Below, one piece after another: positions 30,001 through 40,268 of a stretch of 64,000 nucleotides of DNA (its first letter is position 1; each line of letters opens with the position of its first letter). The notes beneath the pieces were generated by a model. That model made no database searches, was not told the DNA's origin, and saw nothing but the letters and a program-made list of their open reading frames with translations. This stretch comes from Chrysomallon squamiferum (Eukaryota > Mollusca > Gastropoda > Neomphalida > Peltospiridae), in assembly GCA_012295275.1 (NCBI GenBank), contig CM022665.1:26441446-26505445 (forward strand), given 5' to 3'. The position numbers were made by a program, and so were the translations under genes.

Positions 30001-30848
30001 ACACATGAAGCTTAAGATGTTACAGTCACATTTATCATGTCGTAATAACCGATGATTATGTGGTTTTTCAACAGTAAATTTCTGAATTAATTAAATATTT
30101 ATTTATTTATTTGTTTCTTTGTTCGATGTTTTTTTTATTATTATTATCATGCTATATTATATTATATGTACAGTATTATAACTGCTGTTTTTTTTTTTTT
30201 TTCGTTTTGTTTATTCATTTATTTCTTTGCAGTATTTTTAATTACAGATATTTAGTAATTTATACGTTGACAGTGCTATAGCTTAACACTTTTGATAATA
30301 TATTACTTTCGTTTCTTTGCAGGTTAATTTCGGAGACAAATGTATTCTGTATGCCGACGTGGAGTTTTTGAGGAATGGCTCATTCACGTATTTCCTTGTA
30401 AAATTTCCTCCCGATTCTTCTGTCTGCCACTATGATTTAATCACAGCAGTGCTCTTTTGTTTTGTCTATCCAGCAGGAGCCATTGCAGTCTACATTTATC
30501 TTTATTTCAAAGCAAAAAAGACAGAATCGTGAGTTTAAATTCAGTTTATTTATTTTTATGTCTTAATCAGAAGACTTATAATAATGTTCGTCTGTAAGTG
30601 CAGTATATCCCGATATAATACTTTTTTTGAATTATTCATCAATTTAAAGTATTATATATACTTTTTTTTTTTTTAAATTCTAATATGAATAATAATTATC
30701 ATTTACTTTTTTATGTACTGAGTATCCAGAATTAATATACATGTATATGTTTATAACGTTCTTTCATTCTATTTAAATGAGGCATTAAAACCGAGTACAG
30801 TAAAGGTTATACTAAATTACGTGTGTGTATGTGCTGTACTGTGCTCTG

Positions 30849-30908
<60 letters not shown>

Positions 30909-31362
30909 TTTTGAAGTTTATAAATAAAGACAGTTTATCTTTGATGTTAACTAATTTCTTTAAGAAATAAATAACAATTGTCTCTTAGAATAAGAAATAA
31001 AAGATATATATTGATGGATCTTTCTTTTTAGATTTGATATAGCTAATGTATACTTCATCATCCACTGTGTGGTAGACGTCGCCATCACAGTGCTCATCCT
31101 GGTGTCAGCTTGCACCATCAGTAGGGGATTTTCGTACGTGTGTGATCAGTTCATGAAAGGCTCCAACTTCGGCATCAGCAGGTTGGTACTGTTGTTAAAG
31201 ACTATCACACTGATAGGATGGTGCAAATGAAAAAGACAGAAAGAAATAATATATAGGAACAAAATAGTATGACTTGGTTTTGTTCATAATTTCTAAAGGC
31301 AAAATCCAAAGTTGCCTTTAATATTTACTTAGATTTAACAAAATGACTAGATTAAGATTATT

Positions 31363-31440
<78 letters not shown>

Positions 31441-31993
31441 TGTTCCAAAACCTCTTGAAAATATTTATATTTTTCAGGTGTTCTGACGCTCAGAATTTTC
31501 AAAATTGGTTCGATATTGACGCCAGCAATTTTCATCTCTGCCTTACAATGGCTGTGGTAAGTTCATAACATAATTATTTTAATAATAGTGTTCAGTTAAT
31601 AAATCAATAAATTATATATTTATAAAACATCGTTACATTTATTCATAAAAGGATAGTCGCTTTTTGTTTTTTTATGTTTTAAAACTAGCCTGCCACTGTA
31701 TTTTATGCAAATAAATTTTTAAAAGTATTATCAAATAAGCACCCGCCTGGCGCCTGAAGCTCAGAATTTTATATTATCAGATTAGAAAATGCAAAACGAA
31801 ATTAGCCAAGCGGGCGAATTATATATAAACTAAGAAATTATTTATAAATTAACCATAGATGATTATAATTATTTGCATGGAAAATCACATCATGTACACA
31901 AACTCTACACATATTTAGGATTCTTGGGAATGCTGTGAAAGATTCCCAGCATTTTTGCTTATATATATGCAGGCCCGTACGCTTAGTATGACG

Positions 31994-32033
<40 letters not shown>

Positions 32034-32541
32034 TCCAATGATGTGAACTGTATGAAGTTCCCATGTCGTGTAAACATTTCAAATTTACTTCCCAAAATGC
32101 ATCACCTGCAGCCTAGATTTTAAAAAAATTCGTTGGGGGAGCAGCTCCGGCCCTTACAGCCGTCCATTACGCAGCCCCTATATAAATTTCTTCGTACGGG
32201 CCTGACATGTATATATATATATATGTTCATGTGAAGCTGCAGCCTCTTTTGCTGAAACTAATTACGACGATACACCTAGCTATTACACTTTATCTATTTA
32301 AACCATCTGAATCCAAATGGGTGCATCATTATCATTTAAATTACAATTGTATATTGCCCTCAAAATAACTTGAAGATATTTGATACTATTAGTTTAATCC
32401 ATGCTTATATTTCAGACTGCCAGCTGGCTAACGTTTGTGTTCTGGCTGATGCAAGCTGTGTTTGGTGGATGGAAACTGTGGAGGCTTAACATGTTACCAA
32501 CAGTTCCTGAAAAGTTAAAAATATGTTGTAGAGACACGTGA
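18926..32541 (+). CDS. TMEM179-family tetraspan membrane protein, copy D (five exons)
   Basis: Predicted 223-residue four-span membrane protein, the longest of the three local TMEM179-family copies and, by the layout of its first loop, the one most like vertebrate TMEM179. Exons: 18926-19036, 30323-30528, 31032-31181, 31478-31556 and 32416-32541 (TGA), all GT...AG with phases 0, 2, 2, 0. Spans: VVLYGLITLSGFFVIGPLG (exon 1), ITAVLFCFVYPAGAIAVYIY (exon 2), DVAITVLILVSACTISRG (exon 3, followed by YVCDQF), and WLTFVFWLMQAVFGGW (exon 5). Exon 2 carries an extended loop after span 1 with GDKCILYADVEFL and a second Cys (SVCHY) that could form a disulfide. Exon 4 begins RCSDAQNF, like the CSD of copy A. 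Intron 1 is 11.3 kb and contains unexplained coding-like islands. The in-frame region before the first ATG is open but has no earlier ATG. A candidate AATAAA is near 32664. Function unknown. Confidence 0.86.
19661..19740. repeat. (ATT)n(ATTT)n microsatellite
   Basis: Compound tri- and tetranucleotide tract in intron 1 of TMEM179-like copy D. Confidence 0.95.
20477..20511. repeat. poly(T) run
   Basis: About 35 consecutive T in intron 1 of TMEM179-like copy D; no retroposon body is recognisable beside it. Confidence 0.9.
20868..21009. repeat. (GT)n minisatellite with GTATGGGT/GTTTGGGT variants
   Basis: A 140-bp GT tract interrupted at semi-regular intervals by TATGGG and TTTGGG, giving a higher-order pattern of roughly 18-20 bp in its first half. 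Intron 1 of TMEM179-like copy D. Confidence 0.9.
22307..22362 (+). CDS. possible small exon in intron 1 of TMEM179-like copy D
   Basis: ATG followed by a Ser/Asn-rich and acidic peptide (starts MNGSSSNQLLKETEM) that runs to a GTAAAA donor-like site after 56 bases. The base composition is less AT-biased than the surroundings and the sequence follows a poly(T) tract. No partner exon is certain. It may be a first exon of an unidentified nested gene or chance. Confidence 0.2.
22721..22789. repeat. (CTT)n(ATT)n microsatellite
   Basis: About 16 CTT units then 7 ATT units, intron 1 of TMEM179-like copy D. Confidence 0.95.
23036..23236 (+). CDS. hypothetical 66-aa ORF, unidentified
   Basis: Open frame with ATG at 23036 and TAA at 23234-23236, inside intron 1 of TMEM179-like copy D. 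The translation is varied and non-repetitive (contains LLYELQFHRMYIRDRLLG and LPIGLPKEFEYQL) and GC content is locally higher, so it looks more like real protein than the shadow ORFs around it. I recognise no family. It could be a small gene, the last exon of a nested gene, or an exon relic. Confidence 0.25.
   Translation: MGCLDLPFGLLLYELQFHRMYIRDRLLGTVLYLSNNFHQRKDETQTTTLLPIGLPKEFEYQLKSLL
23940..24046 (+). CDS. possible internal exon, unidentified gene
   Basis: Acceptor-like TTTGCAG, 107 bases, then a strong donor (CCT|GTAAGT). In the coding-like frame it reads TVYDPNRKTDNEFWQRRLYL followed by FYQCIVRIP and leaves phase 0. Two open segments with phase-0 acceptors and terminal stops lie downstream (24629 and 27220). 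No family is recognised. It lies within intron 1 of TMEM179-like copy D. Confidence 0.3.
24629..24730 (+). CDS. possible terminal exon, unidentified gene
   Basis: Follows an AATACAG acceptor and is open for 33 codons to a TGA. It contains QTSRVITEYSTQWVTLLEEI and then KLILIKKPLWF, a plausible amphipathic helix. Its phase (0) fits the donor at 24047. Unidentified; in the first intron of TMEM179-like copy D. Confidence 0.27.
   Translation, partial: PFQTSRVITEYSTQWVTLLEEIKLILIKKPLWF
25701..25782. repeat. (GA)n microsatellite
   Basis: About 41 perfect units, intron 1 of TMEM179-like copy D. Confidence 0.95.
26698..26810. repeat. imperfect (TTG/CTG/TTA)n tract
   Basis: Trinucleotide-periodic low-complexity DNA giving poly-Leu ORFs that are not genes. 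Confidence 0.85.
27010..27092. repeat. (TA)n/(TG)n microsatellite
   Basis: Mixed TATA/TGTA dinucleotide tract within intron 1 of TMEM179-like copy D. Confidence 0.9.
27220..27423 (+). CDS. possible terminal exon, unidentified gene
   Basis: After CTATTTCAG there are 67 open codons ending in TGA, in phase 0. The frame is actually open further upstream, to about 27150. The translation is varied (ICYFLCYEAQHGDNVATLSE, then EILYRLMAIDIILKLQYYSE), with a possible amphipathic helix. It was missed by ATG-based ORF calling because it has no early ATG. No family is recognised. It could join the donor at 24047 or be an exon relic. Confidence 0.3.
   Translation, partial: TDICYFLCYEAQHGDNVATLSEILYRLMAIDIILKLQYYSEYQTDDLSENKAQNNILKYMYVKLKRM
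28840..29260. other. locally GC/CpG-richer non-repetitive segment
   Basis: Contains many CG dinucleotides (CCGGGG, TCACGCGGC, GAACGTTTG, TCCGAAACCG) in otherwise CpG-poor AT-rich intron 1 of TMEM179-like copy D, about 1 kb before exon 2. No long ORF. It could be a regulatory element or alternative promoter; this is inference only. Confidence 0.25.
30851..30907. repeat. (GT)n microsatellite
   Basis: About 28 GT units in intron 2 of TMEM179-like copy D. Confidence 0.95.
31365..31435. repeat. (GA)n microsatellite just before exon 4 of TMEM179-like copy D
   Basis: About 35 GA units on the sense strand of intron 3, ending 42 bases before the exon-4 acceptor at 31476-31477. Confidence 0.95.
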
Positions 32542-33949
32542 CAAATTTAAGCTGATGCAAATATAAAATAATGTGCATTATGTGTAAATATACAACGTAT
32601 TTATTGCAAATATAATTAAGGGAAAATTTACGTATTCGAATCAGCAGAACTGAGTGGCAGTGAAATAAATTTGAGAAAACCCGTTAAGAGCAGAGGGATC
32701 GTATGGATTCTGACAAAAGTGGGTTTGAAATAACCACAGAAGGTTGTTAATATTATCGAACATTGGAAAGAAGTGTTGGCTAAGTCGTATGCTGTGCATA
32801 CGATACACATACTTTAACATTACTCTGGCTGAAGTATGCTAAGAATTATTCAGATTCAATCAATTGAATGCTGGTAGTCAAGGTCAATTATCTTTTTAAC
32901 TTGTATCCGTGGACGATAAAATAACAATAATATTCGGTTTTGAAAATTGTCCATTTTAAAAAGAAGCAATAGAATATGTTTAGAAAACAACAACAAATAT
33001 ATATATATTATTCTGGGCTTTCTTTCTCGTTATCTTGTACAGTTTAAATTACCAGCATGACACTATACAAAATATTTCAAATATTATATGTGACTCTTTA
33101 AATAACAAAATTCTTTCTTCCATATTTATTAATAAAAAATAAAAAATAGCAAAAATTTGACCTGCAAATGGCTAGAAAGAAGTTTGTTTCAATTAACAGA
33201 TGCGATGATTATTAAGTTTTGTTTTATGGTTGATATCTGATTAACAAACAGTATACATATATTTATTTCAGTCTATATATACATATGTAAATCCATGTAT
33301 GATGATTAATGTTTTTGTTTTACAGTTTATATTTGATCCATAATCTTATACGATATACATATATTTATTTCAAATTATATGTGTATATATATGTGTATAT
33401 ATAGGTAATTCCAGTCATACATTTACATATCCTAGTCTTCAAAGAGTGCTTTATATTAATGAATGAATAATATTAATAAAAATTATTATTTTAATATTGT
33501 TGAGTTGTGTATTAATTCGCAAATAATGTTTTCAAAAGTGTAAATTATATTATATTAAATACACACACTTAACACATACAGTTTTTAAATTTAAAAAACA
33601 AAAATTAAAATTAAATATTAAAATTTAAAACAAACAAACAAACAAACCAAAAAATGCCTATATATTTCCAGAAACATACACTCAGTTAATTTTCGAGGAT
33701 GAATCGAAAAAAATGTTAGTATTTTTTTTTATGTTATTGGATGGTAGAATTTATTTTTAAAATTGTCTTAGAACCTTTAAAATATTCCAAAGTGAACGGA
33801 AAAACAATTAATTTAGCCATCATCAAACGTTATTTAATATTTTTTATTTATTATTTTTTATTTATTATTATTATTATTGATTCTACAATATTATTCTATG
33901 CGTATGAAAACGTGGCTGGGGGAAATAATAATAATAAAAATAATAATCG

Positions 33950-34036
33950 TTTGTTTATTTATTTATTTGTTTGTTTGTTTGTTTGTTTATTTATTTGTTT
34001 GTTTGTTTGTTTGTTTATTTATTTATTTATTTATTT
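33950..34036. repeat. (TTTG/TTTA)n microsatellite
   Basis: Tetranucleotide tract alternating TTTG and TTTA blocks; the Leu/Phe/Cys/Tyr ORFs over it are artefacts. Confidence 0.95.
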
Positions 34037-34527
34037 TTCATTTTATTTTAAAATATTATTGCCAGGCTCTCATCATATATAAATATAGTGGAACAAGAAA
34101 AGTTAAATGTCCATGAACTGACGTATCGTCTGTAGTAATCCAATAGCTGCTTTTCTAGTCATGGTGCGAAGATCTGGTGACATCTGTTGCATTTTCGTTT
34201 ACAAGCTTGAAGCAGATAAAACTCTGATTTTAGCCCATTTCACTCACGTCAGCAGTCATATTACCATCACACTGTAGATTAGACTAAACATTTTGAAATG
34301 AATACGATAGCAACTAGTACCAAGGATGATACGGAAGCTGAAAAATAAAATTAATTTAATTAGCTTTCTAAGAAGAGCAGATGGAAATTAATAACAAATT
34401 AACCAAAGCAATGTTAATTATAATGACAGTTAAACAACAATACTATTATTTAAAAAAATAATAATAATAATAATAAATTAATAATTATAAAAGAACTAAC
34501 AGCAGCAGTAATAGAGATATTAGTCAT

Positions 34528-34560
34528 AGTAGCAGTAGTAGTAATTGCAGTTGTAGTAGC

Positions 34561-34607
<47 letters not shown>

Positions 34608-34620
34608 CAGCAGCAGTAGT
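34528..34620. repeat. (GTA/GCA)n microsatellite
   Basis: Trinucleotide tract, mainly AGT with AGC variants, giving a poly-Thr ORF on the minus strand that is not a gene. Lies just beyond the stop codon of the CRTAC1-like gene. Confidence 0.95.
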
Positions 34621-34863
34621 AATATTTAGGTATCTTAATATGATTTTTTTAGAGATTGACTGCATTATCAAAGCCTTGTATAATATTTTCCTAATAATTA
34701 GCAACAATCTTCATTTTTCTTCTTCTTTTTTTTCACCATAATTATATAGACAATTAAATGTGTAACATATTTTCTTAAACTTTAAGCCACATAACAATTT
34801 TTTTCTTACCTTTATGCATGTCATCTGCAACGTACGTTGTATTAGTCTTTGAGGATGGAAGAG

Positions 34864-35576
34864 TTACATTTTTGTGAATATTTTTGAGACAAGTCCAAAA
34901 TATCCCACTTTTAAAGTTACATTAATGCCAGAAGACAACACAGACTTTCTTATACTGTGACCATCTGGCCACAGCAGCGTCATCTCAACTGGGTGTCTCT
35001 GACCGAGTCCAAAATGCGTCACGGGCTCAGAATCTGAACCAGGGTCAACTATCCTTAGCAATAATCTGTTGTCTGTCAGAAGTAGTTTTACGATGGCACC
35101 ACGTGCTGGAGCGCCATTTTGTGTCATAGGCATTATTCTTAGCCAGTTATTTTGTTTTCCCTGTGACACGTGGTACACCGAGAGAGACTGTTTGTTGGCA
35201 TCTTCGTTAAAGATGTACAGTTCCAGTAAACCATCTCTGTCCATGTCTGCAACTGTAGCACCTGTGGGGAAAAAAAAAGAAAAAAAGAAAAGGATAAAAA
35301 TACCATCTGTAATTAGTGATGATCAAATAACTCTCTGAACTTAAAACAAATAGATTAAATATATATTTTATAGTTCATACTTTTTTTTTTTTAGTAAACT
35401 TTGCTAATAATAAAGAATGATAACTGATTTAAAAATCTGAAATTTATTTTCAGTTGCATACACATATATACAAACATAAAATAATGATGTGGTGATGAAG
35501 ATTATAACGATGGTAATAATAATACATCGATAGATTGTAAACCGTTTTAAAGTTTAAGTAATCAGAGTCCATCGGA

Positions 35577-35620
<44 letters not shown>

Positions 35621-36870
35621 ACAAGTCTACTGTACTGAAAATGTATTAAAGCAGTTTGTTTGTATGTGACACTTTAAGAAATCGTGTTCATTACTATGAA
35701 CCAACCAAAACAAGATTTTCTTGAAAGTTTTTTTCTTTTTCTTCAGATACATCCAGCATTTGTCATAGAAATGAAAGAGAAAACCAGTACGTTTTGACTT
35801 GTTAAAAGCGAACAAAACACGTATTGTCAGGTCTGTCAGACTCACCTAGTGAAAATACTGGTAATTCTTGTTTCTTTTTGTTTATAAATGACCTTAATGT
35901 CAGTGTTTTGGAAACATAATTGTAAACGGTAAAATGAAATAGCAGTTAATATATTATCCACTTTCAAAATGATTATTTGCACAAACTTTTCTTTTTATTC
36001 TGAAAACTGCGATTCTCTAGAATTAATCAATTCAGAGACAAATTTTAGAAATATAATAATGTTTTTACTACAGAAACAAAATTTCCTCATAAATAAAAAT
36101 TTTGTATAGTAAACTGAATGTTTTGCATCTCGTTAAACATGTTTCTAGTGTAAAATTTCATAATATAATTTCTGCTGTTATTACCAGTGGTTCATAAGAA
36201 AAAACCTTAATAAATATCAAGTCGGAACAGAACAAACCAAAAATTGTTTTAAATTCATATATATATATATATATATATATCATCTTAAAAGATTATATCA
36301 TCTTTGATTTTTGTTTGTTTGATTTTTTAATTTTTAATTTATTTTTTTATTATTATTTTTTAGTTATTTGTTAAAGTAGTAATTATTCTCGTAGATGTTT
36401 ATTATCATCACCTTCATCATTATCATAAGTATCATTATTATTATTATCATCATCATCACTATTATCATTAACATTATTATCTTCATCATCATCATCATTA
36501 TTATTATTATTAAACATTTGCAATCGTTACGTGTTATGTGGCCACCAGAAAGTCTAGCATCTCCAGCACTTATATTTATCAATAAAATGTCATCTTCACT
36601 CGACTCTACTCTATACAATGAGTTTTCAGTTGTTAAGGAAACACCTGTATCAAACGGTGACTGGTAAAACTCATTCACTAGTAGCATCTCCAAAACCCCG
36701 TCATTGTCAAAGTCTGCAACTATTACACTTTTCGCTAAAGACATTTCCTCAAACTGTTTTATAGCTTTATTCTACAAAGAAAAGAAAAGAAATAGAAAAA
36801 AAAAATAGCTTGATGTAAAAATTGCGAATTAAATTCTACATTAACAAGGGCAGAGCTTATGTTTTGGGTA

Positions 36871-36934
<64 letters not shown>

Positions 36935-38532
36935 AGACATACATACACAACATACACACACTCATACACATAAACATAAACACACAAAAACCGATGCTTA
37001 TCGCATAAATATATGTATTTATGACCTTAAATTATGCTTGGATAAAACTAAACTTTCTAATTCGCCAAGTAAGCAAATCTTGACATTGTAAATTAGACTT
37101 TTATAAGCCATATATCAGTGAAGTTTCTGTATGAAGGATAAACAAGTACTGACAATAGATTTGTAAACAGAGTCACCATTATTTGTTGTCCTGTGTCAAC
37201 AGCTTTGGCATTGTTTTAATATTTACATGAACATAATTATAACGCCTCTAAACTAGTGCACTGTAATATTTCCTTATATATTTCATTGACGTTTATGTAC
37301 ATTTATCGTTTCACATCCTGAATAATATATATCTATATATCTATATCTATATCTATCTACATATATGTATTTTATACACACACACACACACACACACACA
37401 TACACATACACACATATAAATTCAAAGGTGTGTATTCAGAATGTGTTTACTAAAAATATATACAGTGTTTTATATTCATTAATACAGGGTGTCCCAAAAG
37501 TAACCGAACCAGAAACTTAAATAAAATTAGATATTAAAAATAACAAATTTAATTCCATCTTTTTATGTCATTTTATGTTATCTTTTGTACTATTCATTTA
37601 CTTCTGTCAGTAGTAGTATTTGGAATGATTTTTGTTACCTGATTGTAGTGTTCTTCGTGATCGAGACTTCTGTTTTAGCGCGCGCTACTGGACTCTCCAT
37701 GGTTTGACTTGAAATGGTACCCTCACTCTTAAAAATGCAGTGAAGAACTTTAGATTTAAACAAACGTATCTTCATTATTAAGAATTACTTGCAAGATCCC
37801 CGGATCTGACAACATCTGATTTCTTTCTATGGGGAGTTCTAAAAAACGCAGTTTATGCTAATAAACCTAGGACCATTGATCAACTGAAACAAAGTATTCA
37901 GCACAAATGACACCAAATTTCAGAGTAAACTTTCCAAAAAGTATGTCGCAGTGTTGTCAAAAGATGTCGTGATTGTATTTAAGTTCAAGGTAGACATTTT
38001 GAACATTTGTAAATACTAAATATACAGATTAAATTTGTTATTTTTAATATCTAATTTTATTTAAGTTTGCGGTTCGGTTACTTTTGGGACACCCTGTATA
38101 TGCAAAAATAGTAATGATATTTTAAAAGTGATCAGTACGTACAAGAAACAGTACATCTGAACCGGCATCATGTTGCATATATAACCTGTGCGAACCCATC
38201 ATATTAGCGATGACAATGTCCACTAGACCATCGTAGTTTAAATCAGCAAGAGCAGCGGCAACACCATTTTCTTTTGTCCCGTTTATTCCTAAATAATAAT
38301 AATAACAAAAACAACAACAACAGCAATAATAATAAGAAGAAGAAGAAGAACAACAACAACAGCAATAAAAGTTCGTTAGAATTCATATGATAAACAATTA
38401 AACCATTAATCTCGTTTTATATTTGTTTATTTTTCATTTTAAGTAGTTGTGCTAATTTTATTTATTTGACATACATATTTACATACGTCTTTATTAGTAG
38501 TAAATTAAATTTATTTTTTATTGAAACCGATA

Positions 38533-38570
<38 letters not shown>

Positions 38571-39918
38571 CTTATTATTTTTTCGAAGTTAAATGTTAGA
38601 ACAGAAATGAAAAATGTTTATTTTTCAATGTTAAATTACCGATACATTCGCAGTCACACACACAAACATTGACAGTCCGTCTGTATAAAGCGATTTCATA
38701 ATACTGGTGATATTTAATCTCAGCAGACAGGCTCTGCTTATCAACTAAGACAAATTATAAAGTTTTAATTTGCTGACGACGTCTGTTACCTGTTTGTGGT
38801 GCGATGTTATAGAACGAAACAAAATTGTTGTTTTTCAAAAGCTGATTCGAACCGCCGCGATATCCAGCCAAAAAAATATCAGATCTTCCATTTTTACCTA
38901 ATATAGGTCCAACTGATAAACTTCTGGAATCTAAAAACATAGGTAGTTATATTACATAAAATAATATCATTCTCTTGTAAATATTTTGCACAAATGTTTT
39001 CCTCGCTATCTTTTTTCAATTCATTTTTATTTATGATGTTCTCGATAAAGGTATATATCAAAGTTTTCAGGGGTCTCATAAAAATACAGGTCAAAGCTTT
39101 GAAGGTTTCTTACGTGTTATGATTAATCATATACTGTAAAAAAAAAAAAAATTACATTTTACATTTTTTTTTAAATTCATTAAGATTCGATTTAAGTATT
39201 AGGAAAAAATAATAAGTCTAAACATTAATTTTGTTTAATTTATACAAATAAATTATGAACCTTTAAAAACTAAATGACGCATGGTTATTATTATTTATAT
39301 ATTTTTTTTTTACTTTATAATGTTCCAGCTTTCTTACTTTCAGTATGCGATAGATTTGCTATGTTGGTAACATCATACAAGACTATGCGCTCTGTCCTGT
39401 TTCTATTCTTGTCATGTAAAACTTCAGTCTCTAACAATGCTAAACTCCCTTCAGTATCTGTTAATGAAAAACAGAAGAATAAATAATCTTAAAATAGTAA
39501 TCTGCAAAATTAGGATTCCTCACAAATGGTTATCAAATGAGTAATAGCTGATTATATTTCTTTATTGTTTTTCCATTATCGAGTCACTTGATCAGAAGTC
39601 TGTCTGTCTGCCGGTCACATGAATATTTTATACATAACGCAGTTGAAGAACTAATTGATATTAGCATGATAGTTAGTAGTATTCAAGTTAAAACAGTACT
39701 AACAGACAAATATTTCTACTAGTTCACGTAAAGATGACTATTTATTTGATTTTAAATAAGTATTTTGTTTGTAGCACTGAATGAACCGTTAAATATTAAA
39801 AGTGCTTGCTTTACAGTATATATTATTTTATTTAACAAAAGTTGTCCAAGTATAAATGAAGACTTGCTCTCTCTTTCAGTTTCTCTGGGTTTCGTGTCTC
39901 TCTTTCTTTCTGACTAAG

Positions 39919-39965
<47 letters not shown>

Positions 39966-40213
39966 CCTCACACACACACACACAACACAAACATCACACA
40001 AATACAAGAATGAACGGTACCACCAATGTCTGAAATTAAAATTCCATATTTGCCGTTTCCATTTCTGTCTAAACAGTTCACCAAATGACCGTTATATGTA
40101 GCAGACAGTTTGCTGTTAATGTCGTCATTGAACACATCATCAAACCTAAATAAATAAATTAATTAATAAGAACTATTTGAAAGAAAAACATTTTCACAAA
40201 TATGCTGAAATAA

Positions 40214-40268
<55 letters not shown>

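Larger units (their letters stand above)
32542..34863. other. intergenic region between convergent genes (TMEM179-like copy D and the CRTAC1-like gene)
   Basis: Holds the presumed 3' UTRs of both convergent genes. No further exon was found. Includes (TTTR)n and (GTA)n tracts listed separately. Confidence 0.6.

Noticed and set aside
38790-39094. overlapping minus-strand ORFs around 38755-39094 as separate genes
   Set aside because: One is the read-through of a CRTAC1-like exon into its introns and the other is intronic; the exon model explains the conserved part.
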